DNA of 64,000 bases from Phaeosaccion multiseriatum (Eukaryota > Ochrophyta, other classes): positions 1,984,001 through 2,048,000 of the forward strand of contig OZ218955.1 in NCBI GenBank assembly GCA_965112735.1, written 5' to 3'. The notes below the pieces were generated by a model. That model was not told the origin of the DNA and searched no databases. It was given only the letters and a program-made list of their open reading frames with translations. Of this stretch, positions 10,716 through 20,112 are shown piece after piece (position 1 is the first letter of the stretch; the number at the start of each line of letters is the position of its first letter). The position numbers and the translations under genes are program-made.

Positions 10716-11336
10716 TCTCTATCTGTCTCTCTCTCTCGCTCTTCCTTGGTCATCATCCATCAGCTGCCATCTCCTACACACAGCACGATAGGTAGGACGG
10801 CCCGCACACCGCACTCGGCCGAGTGCGGAAACCTCTCGGCCCATCACCACACTTGCCCTCGGCCCTGGCCCAGTCTTCCATCTTCTGCCTCTGCCTTCCG
10901 TGCCATGCTTCCGCTGAGTATGACTCCGGCCACCTGCTGCCTTGCGACGGCCCTTGGGTTGCAGACACTCTTTGAGGTCCGTTTCCGTTCGTCGCCGTTC
11001 CACGCGAATGGACACAAGTGGGCAAGTCGACAAGTCTGTCTGTCTTCATGTCTGCCTCGCGCATGAGCAGTGTCAGTGTTCCCCGTCCTCGCCCCTGGCA
11101 GCCAAGCTTCTCCTCTTCGCTCCCTTCTCTCGCGCCCCACCCCCAGGCCCATTCCCAATGGACGCCCCTCTCCCTCCAAGCATAGACAACCAACCAACCA
11201 ACCAACCAACCAACCTACCAACCAACCACCATCCTCGCAGAGCATAGGTAGAGGCAGAGGGTGCCTCTGTCCTTCCATCGAAGGAACTCAAGCCAACCCA
11301 GCCAGAGGTCAACCAACCAACCTCCCACCATCCTCG
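9410..11336. other. Long intergenic stretch between convergent genes
   Basis: About 1.9 kb with no convincing exon. It holds a (GAG)n(GAT)n(GAG)n tract at 9522-9645, a CT tract at 10666-10740, a perfect 20-bp palindrome at 10809-10828 and CCAA repeats at 11187-11228 and 11309-11322. ORFs of up to 175 codons begin at non-ATG codons and show no family resemblance. Confidence 0.6.
9522..9645 (+). repeat. (GAG)n-(GAT)n-(GAG)n compound trinucleotide repeat
   Basis: Compound microsatellite that would encode poly-Glu/poly-Asp. It sits 3' of the GNAT stop codon, and no splice signals clearly link it to that gene. Confidence 0.85.
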
Positions 11337-14300
11337 TCATCTCCGCCCACGACCGCCCCCCTTCTCCTTGACAGGCTTCTCTGTCTCCATGTCATCCTCG
11401 TCTCCGTCAGCCCCTCCGAGGGTGTCTGCCTTGTGGATGGCCAGCACGTAGCGGGCCACAAGGCGGCGCTGTGGGGTGCGGCCGTTCTCGTCGTCGTCGT
11501 CTGCAAACTTCACCAGCAGCTGTTGTGTGCGTGTGCGTGTGTGTGTGAGAGAGAGAGTGTGTGTGTGTGTGTGATGCAACAGAACAGGACAGGAAAGGGC
11601 GGACAAGACATGAATTTTGTCGAGAGTTAGGATTGAGTGAGGAACGTAACAGAGTCAACAGAGCTCAGATTGGGCTCGGCCTGACCCTCTACCGATGGCT
11701 TGCCAAGCATCTCCGCTCCTCCTCTTCTCCCCTCCCGAGGTAAAAGCTACGCAGCACCGTCTAGTCTCAGAGGGCGAGAAGGAGGGTGAGCAGCACTACT
11801 CTACACCTCCTAATGCTGTCCTCACCCCCACGCACACGCACGTACGCACGCACCTCTAGCTCTGGCCTCTTCTTGTCGGTGTTGGCGATGGCCTCCTTCT
11901 TGGGCATCTTGAAGACCTTTCCCCTGTAGAAGGAAGTGGTGTCGGGAAACACCGCCAGCACTTCGTCCCCCTTAGCGATGCCCTCCACGCTGTCCTCCAG
12001 CCGAAGGATGCCCTGATTGATTGATTGGTTCGTTGATTGATTGATTCCACATAGCACAGCAATTGGCGACGCAGCACATCACAAACACACGAGTGAGGAC
12101 ACGTGCATGAAGGAGGAAGTCAAAACCGCGCAACGCTCCCCCAGGCAAAGGAGTGCAAAGCTCAAGTCTTTCCGCTGATCGCACCCATCCTCCTCCTCCT
12201 CCTCCTCCTCCTCCTCCTCCTCCTCCTCCTCCTCCTCCTCCTCCTCCTCCTCCTCCTCCTCCTCTTTGAAAAGCCTCTCTCGATCTCTACCTGTCTTCCT
12301 CCTTGTCAAGTCCCCTGTCTCTCCCCCCCCCCCCCAAACCTTCCCTCCCCGCCTATCTCCCTGAATGTCTCTCTCGGTGAATGCCTCTATGCATGTATGC
12401 CTTGTCTCTATCCTCACCTCCGCTGGCACTCGTATGACTCTATCATGGTCGTCTTCGTCCTTGACGTCGTACTGGTCTATGTCTGCGTGGTAGCGAGTGG
12501 CACGAGCCAAAATCCACTCATTGTCGTCCAGAGCAGCCACCTGGGGAGAGAGAGAGGAGAGAGAGAGAGAGAAAGACAGAGAGTGTGTGTGAGAGGGAGA
12601 GAGGAGGGGGAGAGAAAGAGACAAGGAGGGGGAGAGAAAGAACCAAGGAGAGAGGGGGGGGGGGGAGAGAGGAAGAGCGAGAGAGGAGAGAGATGTAGAG
12701 CCATCGGGCAGGAAACTAAAGCTTGACACTAAACCAAACCCAACCCACCCAACTCAACCCAACCCCCCCCCCCTTCCCCCACCCCCCCCCCCAAACGGAA
12801 CCCACTCGGGAGCCCCTCCCTCCTCCTCCCTCCTCCCTCCTACCTGTTCTCCGCTCCTGGCCCGGCCCATCTTTGGGTTGACGATGGGAGTCCCCGCAAC
12901 CGCTCCCACCCCGCTGTCCCTCTTTCCGCTGACAGCCCCGTGTCCGTTGCCGCTTCCGTTTGAGTGGCCATTGCCGGATCCCTTCCCATTGGCGTGACCG
13001 TTGGCATGCCCCCCCGGCCCTCCTCCGGCGCCATTACTGCTGCTTCCGTTGTTATGTTTCCTCTTCTTTCCAGCCCCTCCCCCACCAGAGCCGTTGGCTT
13101 ATAATAGTCATTGGGAGAGAGAGAGAGAGAGAGGCAGGAAGGGGAAGAGAGAGAGCGAGAGCGAGAGAGGGGGTTACACGAAAGCGAGCAACAAACACGG
13201 GGGATAAGGATACAGTACACTTTCACAGCCTTGCACCACTTGCGAACAAACATCGACTATACAATCGCCCGAGCACCGCACCACTGTGGCATAGCATAGC
13301 GCAAATCGCGCCCTCTCTCTCTCTTTGAGGCGGGCTTAGGACTGGGGTTCGAATCCAAGCGGAACCAGGACACATACCCACCCACTCCACTCAAGCCTCC
13401 TCCCCTTCTCCCCTCTCTCTCACCTTGGGAGCCGGCCTTGCCCGACGTCTTCTTCCCGTCGTCTCCCGCAGCCTTCCTGCCGGTCTTCTTGCCGCCGCTC
13501 CCTCGCTCTGCTCCTTGCTGCTGCTGGTGGTGGTGCTGTTGCATGACTTGTTGGTGATGGTACGCGCTGTGGTGCTGTTGCTGCTCGGGGTGATAGAAGC
13601 CATTGCCCCCTCCTCCATACATGCCGCCACCGCCACCGCCACCGCCACCGCCATACATTTGGTGCTGATGGTAAGCATCTGTGGAGTAGAGTGGAGTGGT
13701 GTGGAAGTGTTGGGGTGAGTGGGTGAGTGCGTGCGTGAGTGAGTGAGTGAGATGAGATGAGATTCGGATTAGAGCCATACACAAGCAAAAACTGAAGCAA
13801 AGTAAGCAGCCAAAGGCCCCTGTCACTATGCTTGACAGCTTTGTTTGAGCCACACCACACAACACACAAGGGCGAGAGAGAGAGAAGGAGAGCATGATGG
13901 CTCGCCGAACAGGGCAGGCGTCTCCGTCGATGGAAAACGCGGAAATTTGTCAACACAGGTCCAGTGAATGAAACGAAGGGCCGTGCAGCCTTGCTGTTCC
14001 CTTGCTGTTGATTGACTGGCATGTGGGTGTGGCGCACTCACCGAGACTGATCATGGGCTGGAAGGGCTTGCCCGGCACGTGGCACTTTCTAATGAAATCC
14101 CCCAGCACGCCCTCCTCATTGACCGGCCTGGCCTCAAAGTGCCTTGCCACAGCCACTGCCAGCTCCGCCTAGAGTGTAAGAAATAAGGGAGAGAGGGAGG
14201 GGGGGTGAATGAGTGAGAGGGAGTGCGCGGGGAGGGAGCATGAGAGGAGGGGGGGGGCGAGTGGGGGACGGAGAAAGAGTAAAGGTACCGAGGCAGGGAA

Positions 14301-14928
14301 GGAAGTAGAGAGCAGGAAGGAATCGTGCAGGTTAGAGGACAAACAGAATGACATGCTATGCGTGCGAGAGAGAACACACCATCCCTGCCTCCCCCCCCCC
14401 CTTCCAGTCCCTCCACCCCTGCCCCCACACCGTTCGTTCGAAATTCATTCCTTCTGTTTCTGTGGACAAACCTGCGTGCTATCGGGCCTGACGTTAATGT
14501 TGTAGTGCTCCACGTAGCTTTGTAGGGAACGATACTGTGAAGAAAAATAGGAGGTGGAAGAAAAAGAAGAGGGAGAAGAGGAGAAGGAGGAGGGGGATGA
14601 GCAAGGTGGGGAGGACCTCTCAGGACCCTCCCAACCGCTTTCCTCCCACACTCGAAACCAGGCCAGGACATTTAAAGAAAACAAGCGGTGTTGAGTGTAT
14701 ACGAACAACGGTCGACTCCAAAGACCCGGACGATGAAGCGTGTAGGGAAGGGCACTCGTTAGAGTGGAAGGCCGAGGAGGAAATACGTACGGCCTTCACA
14801 CACGGCCTTCGTACCTCGAGCTTCCGGAAGTCCACTTGCATGCTGCGTGGGTACTTTTCGTAGCGGTGGAAAGGAAGATAGGTCCCCTTCTTCCCTGCAG
14901 CGCCGGAGCCGCCCCCCTTGCCGCTCAT
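11337..14928 (-). CDS. Chromatin protein: SAP30-type Sin3-binding domain fused to SGF29-type tandem Tudor domain
   Basis: Eight exons, in transcription order: 14928-14815, 14534-14472, 14168-14042, 13678-13424, 13097-12844, 12540-12418, 12012-11854 and 11519-11337; every phase matches and the protein is 425 residues. Residues about 30-95, assembled over exons 1-3, read VDFRKLE|YRSLQSYVEHYNINVRP...AVARHFEARPVNEEGVLGDFI. That is the SAP30 Sin3-binding pattern, which docks on the PAH region of SIN3 in histone deacetylase complexes. A middle region is Gly/His/Gln/Asn-rich and basic. The C-terminus has WILARATRYHADIDQYDVKD, then VLAVFPDTTSFYRGKV and LLVKFADDDDENGRTPQRR..ARYV, the two halves of the SGF29 tandem Tudor that binds H3K4me2/3 in SAGA. 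The domains are recognised by eye. Exon 5 uses an AAG acceptor. Confidence 0.82.
12187..12264 (-). repeat. (TCC)n microsatellite in an intron of the SAP30/SGF29 gene
   Basis: About 26 TCC triplets within the 12013-12417 intron. On the gene's strand it is a GGA tract. Confidence 0.9.
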
Positions 14929-15566
14929 TGTGGACTCTTTATCTACTGGGGGGGGAGGGGTCGAGCCTTCCACGTTCGAAGAGAGTTCAGGTTCAGGTTC
15001 AGGATAACAGCTTTCTCCTATAGTCGCGACCAAGGCAGCTCACGCTCCGCTACTCTCAAGCAGGCTGGTATCTCCACGCCGTGCTTTACTTGTTTGTCTC
15101 TCTCTCTCTTGTTATTGGTTGGGGGGAGGATGGGGGGGGTTGATTTGCAGGGACTGCCCCCTCGGGCCCGAACGTGTCATGTACGAGTGTAGAAAGGGCA
15201 AATTGCGAACTGCCGTTGACTGCCATCTTTTCCCTTCCTTCTTCATTCTTTTTTTGTTCTTTCTATTTTCTCCATCGCAGACATGTGTGTGCTTGCTTTT
15301 TTCCCCCCTCTCCTTTACCCGTGACGTATTACCGTCATTTTTCTTCGGCAGCATGCTACCACTACCGACCTACTCCGGGCGCTAAGAGCTAGCTGGCCTA
15401 TAGCCACATAGTGTCGGCTGACGCTGCCAACAGACTGCAGATCAAGGCACGCCCAAACAGGCTCTATCTACATTGTACATCCCTGCCCTCCGCCATCAAC
15501 TGCCATCCCCGTTAACTCGCAGGGAATGGAAGTGAAGTCCCCGAAGGAACAACAGCGGAGAGCCCG
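14929..15566. other. Intergenic: 5' flank of SAP30/SGF29 gene and 3' flank of Cys-rich array
   Basis: An in-frame GTG-started extension reaches 15033, but the first ATG is at 14928, so I treat the rest as leader. The 15380-15566 part is shared with the 3' flanks of the other two array units (CTAGCTGGCCTAT, GTGTCGGCTGACGCTGCCAA). It also holds an untranslated copy of the end of the 8-Cys module (see findings). Confidence 0.6.
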
Positions 15567-16713
15567 TTAGCAGGGAATGGAACTATAGTCCCCGAAGGAA
15601 CAAAAGCGACACGTCTGCACCCCGCCCGCTCCACAGCCCAGCCCGCCAGAGGCACAGGACGGATCAGTCTTGCACTGCTCACCCGCTGCCGTGTTGCATT
15701 GGCAGCTCCCGGTCTCGCCATCGCCGGTGCAGGGAATGGAAACGTACGCTCCGAATCCACAGAACCTGCAAGTCTCCTGACCGCCCGCTCCGCAGCCAAC
15801 GCCCCCGTCCACACACGAGGCGTCCACCTGGCACCTCTCCCCCGCTCCAGTGTTGCACAGGCAGTCCGATGGGGCTGGGGTGGGGGGCGCAGTCTCACAC
15901 GTCTCACACGTCTCACAAGTCTCACACGTTTCACACGTCTCACACGTCTCACACGTTTCGCATGTTTCACACGTTTCGCAAACCTCGCACTCCGTCGGCA
16001 CTGTGGGGCAATTGAGCCTCAACTCTGTGTGGTTCATTCCCGCGGTCGTCGCCTCGAGGGCCGCCAGGTGCGTGTCGTCAAAGTAGGTGATCGGGTGGAG
16101 GGTGCCTGTCGGGGGGGGGTGCAAGTCGGGAGTACGATAGGACGGGGGGTAGCAAGCAGCAGCAGCAGCGGCAGCAGCAGCAACGGGACAGGCAGCAGCA
16201 GGACAGGCAGCAGGACAGGGGGGGGGGGGGAGATGCCGGTCAGTAAGAAGGTGATTGATGAATGAGGCGACACACCTCTTAATAGGGAATGGTGTTGGCG
16301 TTGGTGCAGGGCGGCATCGGAGCCGCCAACTGAGAGTAAGGAACTGGGACTTACTGACTGGGCTGGAAGAGCAGTCCGGGTTGAATGTGACAAATACGGC
16401 CTGGTTCGAGCATGTTCTGCCGCAAAACTCGATGAGGCCCTGTCCCAGCGAGCTCACGACATCAAAGGCTATTGAGGCCCTGAATGCTGCGCGCGCGGTG
16501 ATCGAAGTGAGGGGAGGGGGTGGGGGGTGGTTAGAGAGTGGATCGCCGTTTTGTGGCAGTAAAGCCCAAGCCAGCCCACTCACCCTGATTCGTGCAGTCC
16601 AAGCCTGGTCGCATCCGGAAGCTGACGGACATTCCCCCTGGACAAGTTACGTTGAAGGCCCGGGCAGGCGCGAGCACAAGCAAAGCAAGAGCTGCAACAT
16701 ATCCACCCAGCAT
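15567..16713 (-). CDS. Secreted (CET)n Cys-rich protein, array copy A
   Basis: Three exons in transcription order: 16713-16584, 16486-16355 and 16105-15567; 266 residues. No known family recognised. The protein starts with a signal peptide (MLGGYVAALALLVLAPARA), then an unknown domain with FNVTCPGGM.VSFRM and FDVVSSLGQGL.EFCG. Next comes a Cys-poor segment with ITYFDDTHLAALEATT, then CEV followed by ten uninterrupted Cys-Glu-Thr triplets and a PPTPAPS hinge. Two 45-residue modules follow, each with eight Cys in the order C.C....GE.C..D.SC....(L/V)GC...G...CRFC.F..Y..IPC. The stop codon follows the final Cys directly. Likely an extracellular, disulfide-rich protein; the (CET) tract could crosslink or bind metal. 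Function unknown. Confidence 0.85.
15894..15992 (-). repeat. 9-bp coding repeat, (Cys-Glu-Thr)10, copy A
   Basis: Ten 9-bp units (TGYGARACN on the coding strand) with varied third positions, then a CEV unit. Copy B has the same number; copy C has one Thr changed to Ala. Synonymous scatter inside the tract indicates selection for the peptide rather than a fresh slippage run. Confidence 0.9.
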
Positions 16714-17848
16714 GGTGAGTGAAGTTGAATATTGATATGGCTGGGTGCTTCCGTGCTTTTGCTGCTACTGCTTTACGGTGCGTCTCGTGCTTCTCCCGCT
16801 ACAGTACTGCCGCTGCTACACCTTGATTAAAAAGTGAGTGTAGGAAAGGGTAAGGTATGCAAGCTATTTGCCACTGCATCAACCTGTCACGGTTTAGAAA
16901 TTTTGTTAGCTTATGCTTGCAAAATTCCAGCTGTAAAATTCGCTCGTCTCCTCGAGTTTTCTCTCCCTCTCTCTCTCCCCTCTTCACCCCTCTTTCTCCT
17001 CCATTCCTTCTCTCCTCCTCCCCTCCCTCTCTCTTCTCTCACTCACCTCCGAGACACCTAAAAGGCGATTGGCGTAGTGGAGAGTGCCAAAAAGATTCGA
17101 GGGATGTTGCACTCCCCTTACCCTTACCTCGACTTACCCACCCCTTCGACCCCTGATGCACTATCGCCCACATTCTCAATAGTGCGCTATCGGCCGCCGG
17201 CCGATAGCGGATAGCACGCCGGCGATAGCGGATAGCGGATAGTGCATCATCAGGGGTTGAACCCCTACCTGGTGAACCTGGGACGCGTAACCAAAACTGC
17301 TCAACTCGGCGATAGAGGCACTTTAGGGGGGGGGGGGAAGGGAGGCCCCTCTGGGCTGCAAGACACCCTTATGTAAGACCCGCGTGGCCCTTCCGTAAGG
17401 TTAAGGAGTTTCAGTTTGTCAGGCATCCACACGTTGCAGGGCCATAGAACTGAACTTGATAGAGGTTACAGGCCGGCATTTGACTTGCCGCTAAAACAGT
17501 AGTTTGGGATGGAAGGGGGGGTCGTTTGGGTGTCTCTAAAACGGAGGTGAGTGAGCTCTCTTATATATATATATATGTGTGTGTGTGCGCGTACCCCCGT
17601 CTCCAGACCCCTAAGACGTACTACCGTCATTCTTCGGCAGCGTGCTACTACCGACCTCCTCCTCCCCTTGGGAGCTAGCTGGCCTATTATAAGCACATCG
17701 TGTCGGCTGACGCTGCCAACAGACTGCAGATCAAGGCACGCCCAAACAGGCTCTACCTACATCCCTGCCCTCCGCCATCAACTGCCATCCCCGTTAACTC
17801 GCAGGGAATGGAAGTGAAGTCCCCGAAGGAACAACAGCGGAGAGCCCG
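16714..17848. other. Spacer between array copies A and B
   Basis: Holds the promoter side of copy A (16714-16850; CATATCAATATTCAACTTC precedes the start on the minus strand), a palindromic miniature element at 17145-17261, and the 3' flank of copy B. It also contains a short (TA)n/(TG)n tract near 17560-17590. No other gene seen. Confidence 0.7.
17145..17261. mobile_element. Miniature palindromic element in spacer A-B
   Basis: About 117 bp bounded by inverted ends TTCGACCCCTGATGCACTATCG and its near complement at 17238-17261 (GATAGTGCAT, CAT, CAGGGGTTGAA). The core is built of GATAGCGG/CCGCTATC repeats that can form a hairpin. A divergent copy occupies the equivalent site of the next spacer. 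Confidence 0.65.
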
Positions 17849-19002
17849 TTAGCAGGGAATGGAACTATAGTCCCCGAAGGAACAAAAGCGACACGTCTGC
17901 ACCCCGCCCGCTCCACAGCCCAGCCCGCCAGAGGCACAGGACGGATCAGTCTTGCACTGCTCACCCGCTGCCGTGTTGCATTGGCAGCTCCCGGTCTCGC
18001 CATCGCCGGTGCAGGGAATGGAAACGTACGCTCCGAATCCACAGAACCTGCAAGTCTCCTGACCGCCCGCTCCGCAGCCAATACCCCCGTCCACACACGA
18101 GGCGTCCACCTGGCACCTCTCCCCCGCTCCAGTGTTGCACTGGCAGTCCGATGGGGCGGGGGTGGGGGGCGCAGTCTCACACGTCTCACACGTCTCACAA
18201 GTCTCACACGTTTCACACGTCTCACACGTCTCACACGTTTCGCATGTTTCACACGTTTCGCAAACCTCGCACTCCGTCGGCTCTGTGGGGCAATTGAGCC
18301 TCAACTCTGTGTGGTTCATTCCCCCGGTAGTCGCCTCGAGGGCCGCCAGGTGCGTGTCGTCAAAGTAGGTGATCGGGCGGAAGACCTCTGTCGGGGGGGG
18401 GTTGCAAGTCGGGAGTACGATAGGACGGGGGGGTAGCAGCAGCAGCAGTAGCAAGGAAAGAAGAAAAAGAGGAGGAGGAGAGGGGCGGGGGGCGGGGGGC
18501 GGGTAGGAGATACCGGTCAGTAAGAAGGCGATGGATGAATGAGGCGACACACCTCTTAATAGGGAATGGTGTTGACGTTGGTGCAGGGCGGCATCGGTGC
18601 CGCCAACTGAGAGAGCACGGAACATGGAACTTACGGACTGGCAAGGAAGCGCACTCTTCGTTGAATGTCACAGATACGGCGCCCGAACATTGGCGGTTGT
18701 TGTTTCCGCCGCAAAACTCTCGGAGGCCCTGTCCCAGCGAGCTCACGACATCAAAGGCTATTGAGGCCCTGAACGCTGCGCGCGCGGTGATCGAGGTGAG
18801 GGGAGGGGGTGGGGGGTGGTTAGAGAGTGGATCGCCGTTTAGTGGCAGTAAAGCCCAAGCCAGCCCACTCACCCTGATTCGTGCAGTCCAAGCCTGGTCG
18901 CATCCGGAAGCTGACGAACATTCCCCCTGGACAAGTTACGTTGAAGGCCCGGGCAGGCGCGAGCACAAGCAAGGCAAGAGCTGCAACATATCCACCCAGC
19001 AT
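17849..19002 (-). CDS. Secreted (CET)n Cys-rich protein, array copy B
   Basis: Three exons in transcription order: 19002-18873, 18775-18635 and 18387-17849; 269 residues. The plan is that of copy A: identical signal peptide, ten CET triplets, PPTPAPS hinge and two 8-Cys CRFC modules. Exon 2 differs most: it reads EFCGGNNNRQCSGAVSVTF where copies A and C read EFCGRTCSNQAVFVTF, and it is three codons longer. The remaining Cys number in this segment is kept, so the change looks like tolerated or selected variation in a loop. The promoter-proximal 150 bp are almost identical to copy A, so co-expression is likely. Function unknown. Confidence 0.85.
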
Positions 19003-20112
19003 GGTGAGTGAAGTTGAATATTGATATGGCTGGGTGCTTCCGTGCTTTTGCTGCTACTGCTTTACGGTGCGTCTCGTGCTTCTCCCGCTACAGTACTGCC
19101 GCTGCTACACCTTGATTAAGGAGTGAGGTAGGAAGGGGTAAGGAATGCAAGTTATTTTGTGCCACTGCATCAACCTGTCACGGTTAGAAAAGCTTTAGAA
19201 GAACGAATGCAGAGATTTTTTGTTAGCTTATTCTTTCTTGCTTCGCTCGTCTCCTCGAGTCTCCCTCTCCTCTTCGATCCTCTCTCCTCCTCTCTCACCC
19301 CTCTTTCTCCTCCATTCCTTCTCTTCTCCTCCCCTCCCTCTCTCTTCTCTCACTCACCTCCGAGACACCTAAAAGGCGATTGGCGTAGTGCAGTGCCAAA
19401 AAAGATTCGAGAGATGTTGCACTCCCCTTACCCTTCAACCTTCAACCCCTGATACACTATCGTCCACATTCTCGATAGCGCGCTATCGGCCGGGCGGCCG
19501 ATAGCGGACAGCGGCCGATAGCGGACAGTGCATCAGGGGTTGAACCCCTACCTGGTGAACCTGGGACGCGTAACCAAAACTGCTCAACTCGGCGATAGAG
19601 GCACTTTAGGGGCGGGGTTGGAGGCCCCTCTGGGCTGCAAGACACCCTTATGTAAGACCAGCGAGGCCCTTACGTAAGATAAAGGAGTTTCAGTTTGTCA
19701 GGCATCCACACGCTGCAGGGCCATAGAACTGAACTTGATAGAGGTTGCAGGAGGCAACGATGCCGGCATTCGACTTGCCGCTAAAACAGTAGTTTGGGGT
19801 GGAAGGGGGGGGGGGGGGGTCGTTTGGGTGTCTCTAAAACGAGTGAGTGAGCTCTCTTATACATATATGTGTGTGTGTGTGCACGTACCCCCGTCTCCAG
19901 ACCCCTAAGACGTACTACCGTCATTCTTCGGGAGCATACTAGCTGGCCTATTGTAAGCACATCGTGTCGGCTGACGCTGCCAACAGACTGCAGATCAAGG
20001 CACGCCCAAGCAGGCTCTATCTACACCCCTGCCCTCCGCCATCAACTGCCATCCCCGTTAACTCGCAGGGAATGGAAGTGAAGTCCCCGAAGGAACAACA
20101 GCGGAGAGCCCG
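19003..20112. other. Spacer between array copies B and C
   Basis: Equivalent of the A-B spacer with small indels. It includes the second palindromic element (19441-19544), a G tract at 19805-19820 and the 3' flank of copy C. Nothing else coding is seen. Confidence 0.7.
19441..19544. mobile_element. Miniature palindromic element in spacer B-C
   Basis: 104 bp with ends TTCAACCCCTGATACACTAT and the near complement GACAGTGCATCAGGGGTTGAA. The core is CGATAGCG/CGCTATCG. It sits at the same place as the element at 17145-17261 but has a reorganised core. Confidence 0.65.

Noticed and set aside
13346-13356. GGTTCGAATCC, identical to a tRNA B-box/T-loop
   Set aside because: It lies in an intron of the SAP30/SGF29 gene. 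I could not fold a T stem with full pairing or find a matching acceptor stem and A box, so no tRNA is called.
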